From NCBI GenBank assembly GCA_023381695.1, contig JAMCQP010000083.1, positions 92,677 through 156,676 on the forward strand: a stretch of DNA of 64,000 nt. The letters run 5' to 3'. This document shows, in pieces, positions 17,205-26,355 of this stretch (within the stretch, counting starts at the first letter, position 1; each line of letters starts with the position of its first letter). The translations under genes were made by a program, and so were the position numbers. This DNA comes from Bacillota bacterium. GTDB taxonomy: Bacteria > Bacillota > UBA5301 > JAMCQP01. The notes below the pieces were generated by a model, which worked only from the letters and a program-made list of their open reading frames with translations, was not told the origin of the DNA and searched no databases.

Positions 17205-18875
17205 TTATTGCTTAATCCACCATTCGTTCACGTAGTGGAGCGCATCCCGGAGACCGAGATCAGGCACACCGCGCAAGTTATTGTTTCGCACCTGAAGCTC
17301 CTGCGGATACCAGAGGAAGACATAAGGCAAGGTGTTCGACATGTATTTCTGCAAATCGTCATAGACCTGCTTGCGCTTGGCCGGCTCAGAGGTGGACTGG
17401 CCCAGTTCCAGGAGCTTGTCCAGTTGCGGATCCTTGAAATCCGGAATGTTGTTGCCGGTCTTGACCGTAGAAGAATGGAAGTAGGGCAAGACGTCGGGAT
17501 CGTTTGGATAAGTCCACCAGTTGATGGTGGCATCGTAATCCCGCTTGATAATATCCTTTTGAATCAGCGCGTTCCACTCCATGGAATTGAGCTGTACGTT
17601 CATGCCAATCGCCTTGAGGTACTGCTGGGCCATCTGGCCCACTGCCTCAAGGTTGCCCTTTTTGGCGATGTCCAGGACGAACTGGAATGGGTTCCCATCC
17701 TTTTCGACGATCCCATCACCGGTGGTATCTTTCCAGCCGGCTTGTGCCAGGAGATCTTTGGCCTTCTGGACGTTATACTTGTATTTGATCACATCAGGGT
17801 TGTAGTAAGCCTTGAGCGCTGGCGAGATGGGCCCGTTGGCCACGGTGGCGTAACCTCTGTCGATGGTGTTGATCATGGTCTGTCGGTCCAAAGCGTAAGC
17901 CATGGCCTGCCGGACCTTAACGTCGTTGAAGAGGGGGTTGGTCTGGTGCAATGCTAGCCAGTAAAACTGGGTCAGGCTCACCGGATAAACAGTGACATTT
18001 TTGGCACCTTTGACTCGGTCGACGGCAGCCTTGTTATCGAGGATCATGATGCTCAGGTCGTTACTCAGGGCCTGGGCGATCTGGCTGTTGGGATCGGCCA
18101 CCACTTTGAACACCAGGCGGTCAAGATAAGGAGCGCCGCCGAAGTAGTCGGGGTTGGCCACAAGTTCGACGCTTTGCCCTGATGTGTACTTGCCGATCTT
18201 GAATGGGCCGGTTCCGACCGGGGTTTCCTTGTTGAACGAGGTCAACGTCCAGGGATCTTTGCCCTCGAAGATGTGCTTCGGCAAGATCCCAGCGTTATAG
18301 GCGAGATAAGCCGGCAGAGCGGCGAATGGCCGCTTCAGGCGGAAAACCACCCTCTGCGGGCCGGTAACCTCAACCTTGTCCACCGCTTTGAAGTATGACG
18401 AACCGTTGGCGCCCAGTTCCTTCCTCAGGACGATCTCGTTGAAAGTGTAAGCCACGTCATCGGCGGTGAAAGGTTTACCGTCATGCCAGGTCACGCCGCT
18501 CCTCAACTGGAATGTCCAGGAAAGCCCGTCTTTGGACGTCTCCCAACTGGTGGCCAGATCTGGCGCCGGGGCCAGATTCTTACCCGGTTTGGTCAAGCCG
18601 TCGAAAAGGACGCGATTGATGAGCAACGATTCGATGTAGGAGTTGGGATGCCATGGGTTGAGGGTTGGGTCGGCCACGATGGGAATGGTTACCGTGCCAC
18701 CCTTCCGGTGGCCAGATCCGATTCCCGTCTTCACGTCGGCAGGAGCGGTTCCCTTCTGGACGCCCCTGCCGTAACCGACCGCCACCAGGCTCAAAATGAG
18801 GAGGGCGATGACCATGGCTACGGTGCTGCTCCTCCAACCAAAACTTTTCAAGTTACCAGAAGCCAAGCTTTTCAT
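17205..18875 (-). CDS. Extracellular solute-binding protein family 5, system 2
   Basis: 556 aa. Signal segment VAMVIALLILSLVAVGYG with no lipobox Cys, then the SBP_bac_5 fold (KGGTVTIPIVADPTLNPWHP, SWTFQLRSGVTWHDGKPFTADDVAYTF). Family members bind di- and oligopeptides, nickel, sugars or other small molecules, so the ligand is open. It is co-oriented with DppB/DppC-type permeases and a membrane-dipeptidase homologue 60 bases upstream. Confidence 0.92.
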   Translation of the reverse strand: MKSLASGNLKSFGWRSSTVAMVIALLILSLVAVGYGRGVQKGTAPADVKTGIGSGHRKGGTVTIPIVADPTLNPWHPNSYIESLLINRVLFDGLTKPGKNLAPAPDLATSWETSKDGLSWTFQLRSGVTWHDGKPFTADDVAYTFNEIVLRKELGANGSSYFKAVDKVEVTGPQRVVFRLKRPFAALPAYLAYNAGILPKHIFEGKDPWTLTSFNKETPVGTGPFKIGKYTSGQSVELVANPDYFGGAPYLDRLVFKVVADPNSQIAQALSNDLSIMILDNKAAVDRVKGAKNVTVYPVSLTQFYWLALHQTNPLFNDVKVRQAMAYALDRQTMINTIDRGYATVANGPISPALKAYYNPDVIKYKYNVQKAKDLLAQAGWKDTTGDGIVEKDGNPFQFVLDIAKKGNLEAVGQMAQQYLKAIGMNVQLNSMEWNALIQKDIIKRDYDATINWWTYPNDPDVLPYFHSSTVKTGNNIPDFKDPQLDKLLELGQSTSEPAKRKQVYDDLQKYMSNTLPYVFLWYPQELQVRNNNLRGVPDLGLRDALHYVNEWWIKQ

Positions 18876-18935
18876 GAGTGATCTTCCTCCTTGATTAGGC
18901 GGCTTGAGTTTCTTTATCAGGTCATGGCCCTTTAC

Positions 18936-20141
18936 TTACCGGGCCCAGGTCTCTTTGAGCACGCGCAGGACGTTCAGTCCCAAGACTTTGGCGATGTCCT
19001 CGCGGCTATAGCCGTGCTTGACCAGCCAGCGGATCACGTTGGGGAATACTTCGGCCGGGTTCTCCAGGCCTTTCACGTACTCAACCTCCTCGAATTGCTC
19101 GCCCTTATGGGTCTCGGAGATGGAAAGCTGGCTAGCGAAAGCATGGTGCAGCCCCACGTGATCGCCGAAAAGGGTGTCGGGCCCGAAGGCCGCGTGATCG
19201 ATGCCGACCAGATTGGCCACGTATTCAAAGTGCTCCATGAAAGACTCGATGGAATGTTCCTTATGTTTCTGGGTCAAAGTGGTGTGCGGCGCGGCCTCAA
19301 TGCCGATCACGCCGCCCTTTTCGGCGCAGGCCTTGAGTACCCAGTCCGGTTTCATCCGGTTAGTGTTCCAAAGGGCCTGCGCACCGGAATGAGTAATAAA
19401 GACCGGTTTTTCGCTGACTTCGATGGTGTCGTGGGTGGTCTGATCGCCGCAGTGGGCGGTGTCGATGGTCATCCCTAGCTTGTTCATTCGGCGGACCACT
19501 TGTTGGCCGAATTTGGTCAGGCCCCCGTCTTTGGCCTCGCGCAGGCCGGAGCCCAGGGCGTTGGACTCCGAATAGGTGATGCCCATGCACCGGATCCCCA
19601 GGCCATAAAGGACGTCGACCCGGTCGATTTCGTTTTCGATGGCAGTTGCGGCTTCCAGGGTGGCCACCAGCGCGACCTTGCCTTCTTTCTTTGCTCTCAG
19701 CAGGTCGTCAAAGGTCTCCGCCCGGTAGATCATTTCCTGGTGGGCAAAATCTGAAAACCGGATGCCGATATCGTGGATGATATCGGTCCATTTCCACCCT
19801 GCCCGAGAGGTGATCATGGCCGTCCCGTCCATGAAGTTTTCGAAAATGATATCGATGCCCGAAACGCTGAGCCCTTCATACCCGGTCCAGTTGCGCCCGT
19901 GGCGTTGATAGTCGAAGATTTGGGTCACGTCTTCGGGAGTGACAAACAGGTGATCATGCAGGGAAATCACGATGTTTTCTTCGAGCAATCGCTGGGCTTC
20001 CTCTTCCTGCTCCGGAGTCACAGGAACGATGTAGGGCTCCACCCGCCCAATCTCTTTGGCCAGTTTAAATGGTTTGTAGTCGGCTCCGGGTTCCAGGTAT
20101 TGGAATGAGTTATATCCATCATAGGTTTTTTTCTGACGCAT
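18936..20141 (-). CDS. Membrane dipeptidase homologue (peptidase family M19), divergent metal site
   Basis: 401 aa; cytoplasmic, no signal peptide. M19 features: Glu163 (TLEAATA), His230 (DTAHCG), His251 (ITHSGA), Asp322 (FGPD) and GLTKFGQQVVRRMNKLGM. The usual N-terminal HxD metal motif reads H62-D-H64, so the Asp ligand of renal dipeptidase is His here. ATG 20141 has AAGGAGG at good spacing; an ATG seven codons upstream lacks one. It may hydrolyse a dipeptide containing a D- or non-protein residue, or another amide; substrate not determinable. Confidence 0.85.
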   Translation of the reverse strand: MRQKKTYDGYNSFQYLEPGADYKPFKLAKEIGRVEPYIVPVTPEQEEEAQRLLEENIVISLHDHLFVTPEDVTQIFDYQRHGRNWTGYEGLSVSGIDIIFENFMDGTAMITSRAGWKWTDIIHDIGIRFSDFAHQEMIYRAETFDDLLRAKKEGKVALVATLEAATAIENEIDRVDVLYGLGIRCMGITYSESNALGSGLREAKDGGLTKFGQQVVRRMNKLGMTIDTAHCGDQTTHDTIEVSEKPVFITHSGAQALWNTNRMKPDWVLKACAEKGGVIGIEAAPHTTLTQKHKEHSIESFMEHFEYVANLVGIDHAAFGPDTLFGDHVGLHHAFASQLSISETHKGEQFEEVEYVKGLENPAEVFPNVIRWLVKHGYSREDIAKVLGLNVLRVLKETWAR

Positions 20142-20245
20142 TGATGCAGCCTCCTTGTTCAAATCACGTTTGGATTTATAATCAGGTTCGCCCGGAATTC
20201 AGCAGATCCCACCTGGATCAGCTCCCGGGGCTGGGTGTTCTTTCA

Positions 20246-20734
20246 TCACGATGCTCCTTTGGCCTGGGCTTCTTCCTCAACCGGCAGCCCCCAGTCATAG
20301 GACTGCTTCAAGAGCCGAAGAAGTAAAGAAGTGCGAGTTTCCAAAATCCCCTGTACCTTGGGCAATTCATCCAGCAGGAATCGCGACAGCTCTTCGTTAT
20401 TGGCCCAGTAACCTTCGATGACCAGGTCATTGTCCCCGGTGGTTAAGGCTGCGTAACGCACCTCCTTTAGCCGGCAAACCGCCTCAGCCACCTCGAGCAC
20501 CCGACCCCGGTCCACTTTGAGGCCGATAATGGCCGGGCTGTTGAAGCCAATGGCTTGCGGATTGGCCACCGCTGCCACCTTGATAATCCCTTCGCCGAAT
20601 AATCGGGCCAGTTTCCGCCGGACCGTTCCCTCCGTCACCCCGATGGCCTGGGCGATGTCGACGATGGACATCCGGCCATCTTTCTGGAGCAGGAGCAGGA
20701 TCTGTCGTTCATGCTTGTCCAGTGATACTGCCAT
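20246..20734 (-). CDS. Lrp/AsnC family transcriptional regulator
   Basis: 162 aa. N-terminal winged helix-turn-helix (LDKHERQILLLLQKDGRMSI, VTEGTVRRKLARL) and a C-terminal RAM/ligand-binding domain (VCRLKEVRYAALTTGDNDLVIEGY). ATG 20734 is preceded by a run of G at about 7-base spacing; the frame is open further upstream but has no site. Embedded between hydrolase genes, it probably controls this block in response to an amino acid or product. Confidence 0.9.
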   Translation of the reverse strand: MAVSLDKHERQILLLLQKDGRMSIVDIAQAIGVTEGTVRRKLARLFGEGIIKVAAVANPQAIGFNSPAIIGLKVDRGRVLEVAEAVCRLKEVRYAALTTGDNDLVIEGYWANNEELSRFLLDELPKVQGILETRTSLLLRLLKQSYDWGLPVEEEAQAKGAS

Positions 20735-20816
20735 TTTGATACCCCCCCTTTTTATGACCCGTTGGCTTCCAGCACAGGCCTTATGCCACGGTCCTTGGCA
20801 GCCCCAGTAACCGACA

Positions 20817-21659
20817 CTACAGGCCGTTTTCAGACAGGAACTTGCGCACCTCCGCTTCCCAAAGCTCCATTTCCTCGATCTGGGGCGAATGGCCGCTGTT
20901 TTCGAAGACAACCAGCCTGGCCTTGGGATAAAGACAGGCCATCTCCTCGGCTGCCTTAAGCGGAATGATCCAATCGTGACGGCCGTGGGTGATCAGCACC
21001 GGCACCTTAATTTCGTGGAGCCTCGGTTTCAGGTCGAAATTGGGCAGGTTGTAGCTGAAAGCATAATTGTGGGTGGCGTGGTGCCACCGGATGGTCTTCA
21101 ATCGCTCAACATCTTTGACCGGATCCCAGTTGACGTTATATAGCGGCTGGATCTCCGCATAGCAGTCGCGCATGTCCTCATCCGAGAGACACTTGCCGTC
21201 CATGATCCTCCGGAACCTGGCATAATCCAGCTTGCCCTTCACCCGCGGGCTGGCCAGGGCGTTGGCCTCGGCCTCCTTGGCGTGGGTGTGATCCGCGGCG
21301 GTATCGCGCAGCATTACGGCCACGACGTTCTTGGGATAGGCTAGCTCATACTCCTGGCTGAGGTAACCACCGTACGAGCCGCCGGCGACGATGACCTTGC
21401 CCAGATTCAGGCGCCGGCGCAAGGCCTCTGCGTCCTCCACCCACTGTCTATGGGTGAACGGGGGATTGAGCCCCGACTGGCCGCTGCCCCGCTGATCCTG
21501 GACGATCACCCGGTACTTGTCGGCCAAGCGGCCCCAGGAAGCCTTGGGCTCCTGGTGGCTACCCATGCCGGGAGCACCGTGAAAGCACAGGATGGCCTGC
21601 CGGTTCCCGGTTCCCAATTCCTCGTAGTATAACTGGTTGCCATTTATTCCCACAAACAT
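20817..21659 (-). CDS. Alpha/beta hydrolase, proline iminopeptidase-like (S33)
   Basis: 280 aa. Oxyanion region HGAPGMGSH, nucleophile Ser in GGSYGGYLSQ, catalytic Asp in HGRHDWIIP and His in NSGHSPQIE give a complete alpha/beta-hydrolase triad. The DQRGSGQS element is typical of prolyl iminopeptidases, which release N-terminal proline from peptides. Other amidase or esterase roles are possible. It lies 66 bases after the M20 homologue. Confidence 0.85.
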   Translation of the reverse strand: MFVGINGNQLYYEELGTGNRQAILCFHGAPGMGSHQEPKASWGRLADKYRVIVQDQRGSGQSGLNPPFTHRQWVEDAEALRRRLNLGKVIVAGGSYGGYLSQEYELAYPKNVVAVMLRDTAADHTHAKEAEANALASPRVKGKLDYARFRRIMDGKCLSDEDMRDCYAEIQPLYNVNWDPVKDVERLKTIRWHHATHNYAFSYNLPNFDLKPRLHEIKVPVLITHGRHDWIIPLKAAEEMACLYPKARLVVFENSGHSPQIEEMELWEAEVRKFLSENGL

Positions 21660-21725
21660 TGGCGATCCCTCCGAGGTTCAACATCATGAGAGTTGATCCG
21701 GCCGGGCCGGCTCCCTCATGGCAAA

Positions 21726-23138
21726 TCAGCGTGAAGCGTTTTGACCAGCTGCCGCGGCAATCCTGGGATAGTTGTCCAGGAATTGGACCATGGATTTTTC
21801 GAAGTCCAGAAGGCCTTGCACCGTGCAGTATTCGTCGCTGGAATGCTGGCGGGAACCATGTCCCAACCCTCCGGAGATGTAAGGAATGCCCAGGACCCGC
21901 TCGAAGATCCAATAGGGAGCGGAACCGGGATTCAGAGGCTGGACCTGGACCCGGCGGCCGAGCTGCTGGTACGTCTGCAACATGGCCTGGACCACCGGTT
22001 CCTCGATGGAAACCTTGGACCAGTGATACTTATTCAGCACTTTCATCTCAACATCGGAGAAACCGTGGTCATCCAGGTGCTTGCGGATGGCTGCCACCAC
22101 TGCGTCCGGCTCCATCCGGGGGACAAGCCGGACGTCCATCTTGGTCGAGGCCTGGTGCGGCACCAGCGTCTTGGTCTCCGGTCCGGTGTAACCGCCCCAG
22201 ATGCCGTCGATGTTCAGCGTTGGCTGGGAAAAAAGCTTCTCCCAGACGGCCACGCCTTGGCCAGGCCACTTTAACCGCTTGACGTCGTAAGCATCCAGAA
22301 AATCCCGCTCGTTATAGAGATCAGCGCAGTCGGCCATGGCCTGGCGATCCGATTTGGACAGATCAATGGCGCCATCGGCCAGGCCCTGAACCAGGATCCG
22401 GTCGCCGGGTCCGACCATGGTCGCGAGCGCCTGCACCAACCGCCAGACCGGGTTGTGAACCCACCCGGCGAAACAACCATGAATGCCCCGCGAACGCGGC
22501 CCGCCCCACTCTCCGCCTCGGGCCGTGAGTTCGAAGTAGAGTAGACCTTTGGTGCCCAACCACATAAAGGTTTGCAACCCTTCATCCTGCGCGAAAAACG
22601 GGAAGATGGCCGCCTCGGCGCCTGCGAACAGATGCTTGTGGGTCGGCACGAATTCGTTGAAGTGTCGCGAACCCATCTCTTCCTCGCCCTCGACGATAAA
22701 GATCAGGTTGACCGGCAGTTTGCCCCGCACCGCCTTGTAAGCCTTGAGGGCCCGGAAAAAGGCAGCGGTGGGGCCTTTAGTGTTGACGGCGCCGCGGGCG
22801 ACGATGCTCGACCCGTATTTTGGCAGGTCCACGATCTCGGCCGCGAACGGGTCCACCGACCAGCCCGGTTCATCGGCGGGCATAACGTCGTACATGCTAT
22901 AGTAGAGTAAAGTTCGATCGGCGCCTTCATCCAACCGGCCGTAGACCAGCGGGTGCCCCGGGGTGGGGATGATCTGGGCCGCTCCGCCCAGGTCGGCGAT
23001 CATGGAACGGACCAGTTCCGCCGTCTCGGCGATCCCCTGGCTGGTGTAACTGATCGACGGCTGGCGCAAGAAGGTTCGCACCGCCTCCAGATCAGCCGAG
23101 AAGTTCTTTTCGAGATAACTGAACACATCGTCCATCAT
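21726..23138 (-). CDS. M20 family peptidase homologue with altered metal ligands
   Basis: 470 aa from ATG 23138, chosen for AAGGTGG at 8-base spacing; GTG 23150 is the longest option. It has the M20 lid insert and the Glu pair (EGEEEMGS). The first metal motif, usually GHYDV, reads SMYDV (His to Met at residue 82) and the bridging Asp of RGAxDxKG reads N119 (RGAVNTKG). The catalytic Asp84 is kept, as is the C-terminal His (RQHSSDEY). It may bind one metal or act on a different amide. ArgE/DapE/CPG2-type naming would overstate what is known. Confidence 0.8.
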   Translation of the reverse strand: MMDDVFSYLEKNFSADLEAVRTFLRQPSISYTSQGIAETAELVRSMIADLGGAAQIIPTPGHPLVYGRLDEGADRTLLYYSMYDVMPADEPGWSVDPFAAEIVDLPKYGSSIVARGAVNTKGPTAAFFRALKAYKAVRGKLPVNLIFIVEGEEEMGSRHFNEFVPTHKHLFAGAEAAIFPFFAQDEGLQTFMWLGTKGLLYFELTARGGEWGGPRSRGIHGCFAGWVHNPVWRLVQALATMVGPGDRILVQGLADGAIDLSKSDRQAMADCADLYNERDFLDAYDVKRLKWPGQGVAVWEKLFSQPTLNIDGIWGGYTGPETKTLVPHQASTKMDVRLVPRMEPDAVVAAIRKHLDDHGFSDVEMKVLNKYHWSKVSIEEPVVQAMLQTYQQLGRRVQVQPLNPGSAPYWIFERVLGIPYISGGLGHGSRQHSSDEYCTVQGLLDFEKSMVQFLDNYPRIAAAAGQNASR

Positions 23139-23207
23139 GTTTACAACCACCTTGTGATCTGGCGGTTGCCGTCCCGCCGGGAGGTAGCGCCATGATCTAA
23201 AAATCGT

Positions 23208-24371
23208 CTATATTGGGATTGTCACCGATGCCAGGTCGCGAGGGAACCTGGTCAGGCGTTCCGAACCGGCGGCGGTGATCAGGACCGTGTCCGAAATCCG
23301 ATAACCGCCCTGGTTCGGGACGTAAATGCCTGGTTCGCTGGAAACCACCATCCCCGGCCTGAGCACCGTGGCGTCACCATCCTCGATCCACGGTGGTTCG
23401 TGGTTTTGGATCCCGATGCCGTGCCCCTGGCGGTGCTTGATGTACTTCCCCAGACCGGCTTCCCGGATACTGCTCAGGCATTTCTTATTGACGTCGCAGC
23501 AGAGGGCTCCGGGCACCAGGGCCTGGGTGCCGATCTCCTGGGCTGCTCTGGCGGCCTCATACCGCTTGCGCTGCTCCGGGGTTGGCTCGCCGAGAATGAA
23601 GGTCCGTTCGCTTTCGGCGAAATAGCCCCCAACGGCGCAACCGACGCTCAGGATCAGGTTCTCGTCGGGAGCGACGCGCCGGGGGGAGGGGAGCCCGTGG
23701 GGAAAAGCCGAGCGTGGCCCGGAACACACCAGGGCGCCGGCCAACATGGACACAACCACCACCGGGTTCAGTTCAGCCTGCATCTTGCGGATTACGCCGC
23801 TGGCCATGGCCTGCTCGATCTCAATTTCCGAGGGACGCCCACCTGAACGGATCAGGCGCAGGCCTTCCTCCAGCATCCAATCCGAATAAAAGGCAGCTTT
23901 GCGGTGTAGCTCGATCTCCTCGGGGTCTTTGACCAGCCGCAAGTTGGCGATGATGTCGCCGGCCTCAACCCACGCAACTCCGGGCATGGCTTCGCCCAAA
24001 CGCTGGTGGGCACTCACGCCAAGGCTTCCCTCAAAACCCAGGCGGGCGGCGCTGAACCCCTGGGCGGCCAGACGTTCTCCCATCCACTGGATTGGGTGGA
24101 TGACGCCCGGAAACTCAAAGTAGACCTCGACCTCGGGAGCCCAGGCTCCCTCGTGGACGTACTCTTCCTCCAACTTGGGCACGAACAGGATCGGGTTACC
24201 TTTCTGGGGAACGTAGAGCCCCACTGGCCGTTCCGTGGGGGTGTGGAAGAACCCGACCAAATAGTAGATCTGGTGGTGATTCAGGATCAAGAGACCATCC
24301 AGCTCCCGGCGGGCTAGAGTTTCCTGGGCCGCCGCCACCTTGCGCCTGTAAAAGGCTTCACCCAAACGCAT
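23208..24371 (-). CDS. M24 family hydrolase, creatinase/ectoine-hydrolase-like
   Basis: 387 aa with an N-terminal creatinase domain and C-terminal pita-bread fold (GHGIGIQNHEPP, GMVVSSEPGIY). Three of five aminopeptidase-P metal ligands are replaced: Asp to Ser242 (LILSVG), Asp to Glu253 (FAESERT) and the last Glu to Ser360 (GYRISD). His317, Glu346 and His225 are kept. Glu255 in ESERT and Ser in LILS match the metal-free creatinase pattern (LSL...ERT) as I recall it. So hydrolysis of creatine, ectoine or another small amide is more likely than Xaa-Pro peptidase activity. Confidence 0.8.
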   Translation of the reverse strand: MRLGEAFYRRKVAAAQETLARRELDGLLILNHHQIYYLVGFFHTPTERPVGLYVPQKGNPILFVPKLEEEYVHEGAWAPEVEVYFEFPGVIHPIQWMGERLAAQGFSAARLGFEGSLGVSAHQRLGEAMPGVAWVEAGDIIANLRLVKDPEEIELHRKAAFYSDWMLEEGLRLIRSGGRPSEIEIEQAMASGVIRKMQAELNPVVVVSMLAGALVCSGPRSAFPHGLPSPRRVAPDENLILSVGCAVGGYFAESERTFILGEPTPEQRKRYEAARAAQEIGTQALVPGALCCDVNKKCLSSIREAGLGKYIKHRQGHGIGIQNHEPPWIEDGDATVLRPGMVVSSEPGIYVPNQGGYRISDTVLITAAGSERLTRFPRDLASVTIPI

Positions 24372-24387
24372 TTCATGATCACCTTCT

Positions 24388-25320
24388 TCACCGGCGTTTC
24401 AGCCGCGGGTTCACGATCTCGTTCAGAGCCGTACCCACGAACGTCACCGAGATCACCAGGAGAAAAATCGCCAGACTCGGGAAGAACGCCCACCACCAGG
24501 CGGTGACAAAAGCACCGTTTCGCTGGGCGTTCTGAAGGATGCGGCCCCATGACCATTGGAGCGGGTCCCCCAGGCCCAGGAAGCTGAGGCCGGCCTCAGA
24601 TAGCACGGCCCGCGAGATAGTAAGAAAAGCGTTGACTACCAGAGTCGGCACCGCGTTAGGCAACAGGTGGCGCCAGAGAATGTGGGCGTTACTGCTTCCC
24701 ATGGCCACTGCCGCCTCAACGAAGGGTTGTTCGACCGTGGCCAGAGTGACGCCTCGCACCACGCGGGCAATCTGCGGCCAGGAGAAGATCCCGATCACGA
24801 TGGCCACGTTGAACAACGTCGACCCCATCACCGCTGCCATCAGGATCATGAGAGGCAATACCGGCAGACTGAGAAAGATGTCGGTCAGGCCCGTGAGTAT
24901 TGCATCAATCCGGCCCTTGTAGAAGGCGCCAGCCAGGCCGATGGGTACGCCAATGCCAAGCGCCAGGCCAGTGGCCAGGATACCGACGTACATGGTGACC
25001 CGGGAGCCCCAGACTACCTCGGCAAAGAGATCCAGGCCGAGGTCATCGGTACCAAACCAATGCTTTCCCGTCGGCGGGTTGACCAGTTCATCCGGCTGAC
25101 CATAGCCCCTGGGAAAAGAGGTGATCGCGGGTGCCAGAATCGCCACGACGATGAAACTCAGGAGGATGACCAGGCCGAACATCGCCAGGGGATTTCTGCG
25201 GAACTGGCGCCAGTTCTTGGACCACTGCGAAACTGGGGGAGAAACCGCGGTGGCGCGAAGATCGGCGGTGCCACTCGGGTGCCAATCATGGGGGATGGGT
25301 GCCGGAAAGTTGTTGGCCAT
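24388..25320 (-). CDS. Dipeptide/oligopeptide ABC transporter permease (DppC type), system 1
   Basis: 310 aa with the OppC/DppC N-terminal segment (QFRRNPLAMFGLVILLSF), six helices and the EAAVAMGSSNAHILWRHLLP loop. It pairs with the DppB-type permease 13 bases upstream. The M24 homologue begins 16 bases after its stop, so transport and hydrolysis look co-transcribed. Confidence 0.93.
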   Translation of the reverse strand: MANNFPAPIPHDWHPSGTADLRATAVSPPVSQWSKNWRQFRRNPLAMFGLVILLSFIVVAILAPAITSFPRGYGQPDELVNPPTGKHWFGTDDLGLDLFAEVVWGSRVTMYVGILATGLALGIGVPIGLAGAFYKGRIDAILTGLTDIFLSLPVLPLMILMAAVMGSTLFNVAIVIGIFSWPQIARVVRGVTLATVEQPFVEAAVAMGSSNAHILWRHLLPNAVPTLVVNAFLTISRAVLSEAGLSFLGLGDPLQWSWGRILQNAQRNGAFVTAWWWAFFPSLAIFLLVISVTFVGTALNEIVNPRLKRR

Positions 25321-25333
25321 TTCGGTTAACCTC

Positions 25334-26290
25334 TCACTCGTAACGAATTCTCGGATCCAGGAGCCCGTAAAACAGGTCGATCACGATGTTGGCGGTGATA
25401 ACGGTTGTCGCCAGGAGGATGAAGGCCCCTTGAAGGACTGGATAGTCAAGCTGAAGCACTGAATCGTAAATCAAACGGCCAAGCCCCGGGTAAGCATAAA
25501 CCGTTTCGGTGAGAACAGCACCACCCACCAGGTAACCGAGCTGCAGGCCCATCATCGTGATCGTGGGCAGGAAAGCGTTTTTCAGCGCGTGCTTATAGAT
25601 GACCACTTTTCCCGTCAGCCCTTTCGAGCGAGCGGTCCGTATGAAGTCCTCCTGCAGGACATCGAGCATGCTGGTGCGCAAGAACAGCACATATTGGGCC
25701 AGTTGGGTCAGAACCAGGGTGGCCACTGGCAAAACCAGGTGTTCCACCACACTGGCCACCATCTCCCATCCCCCGACATCGATCTCCTTGGCGCCGCCGA
25801 TCGGGAAGAGATTCCACTTATATCCGAAGAAATAGAGCATGGTAATGGCCAGCCAGGGGATGAAAACCGAATTGCCAAAGACGGCGAAAGCGTTGATTGT
25901 CCGGTCAACCAGGCTTCCACGCCGCACCGCGGAAATTACCCCGAGCGGGATACCCAGCATGATGGTAATGAGGAAAGCACTACCCGTTAGCATCAGCGTC
26001 CAGGGCAGCCGTTCCATGACGATCCGGCTGATCGGCTGTAGCGATCTGAAGGAGATGCCGAGATTGCCAGTCGCCAGTTGCTTGAGGTAGAGCAAATACT
26101 GCACCGCGAGCGGCTTGTCCAGGCCAAAGTCTTTGAGTATGCTCTCCCGCAGTTCCTGGGTCATGTGCGGATCGGCCATGACATCGGCCGGATTCCCCGG
26201 CATGAGGCGCAAGATCAAAAACGTCAATGTTACTGATATTAGAACAGTCACGAAGCCGCGTCCGATGCGTTTCACGAGATATCTTGACAT
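25334..26290 (-). CDS. Dipeptide/oligopeptide ABC transporter permease (DppB type), system 1
   Basis: 318 aa from ATG 26290 (MSRYLVKRIGRGF), with CGGAGGA just upstream; an upstream in-frame start at 26341 falls in the intergenic palindromic-poor spacer and lacks a site. Six helices, OppB/DppB family with the DFIRTARSKGLTGKVVIYKHALKN-type loop. Encoded between the binding protein and DppC of the same system. Confidence 0.93.
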   Translation of the reverse strand: MSRYLVKRIGRGFVTVLISVTLTFLILRLMPGNPADVMADPHMTQELRESILKDFGLDKPLAVQYLLYLKQLATGNLGISFRSLQPISRIVMERLPWTLMLTGSAFLITIMLGIPLGVISAVRRGSLVDRTINAFAVFGNSVFIPWLAITMLYFFGYKWNLFPIGGAKEIDVGGWEMVASVVEHLVLPVATLVLTQLAQYVLFLRTSMLDVLQEDFIRTARSKGLTGKVVIYKHALKNAFLPTITMMGLQLGYLVGGAVLTETVYAYPGLGRLIYDSVLQLDYPVLQGAFILLATTVITANIVIDLFYGLLDPRIRYE

Positions 26291-26355
26291 AAAAATCCTC
26301 CGTCCGGGAAACCGTTGGGGATGCCAGCCTGACACCCCCAACGGCCTTTCATCAG

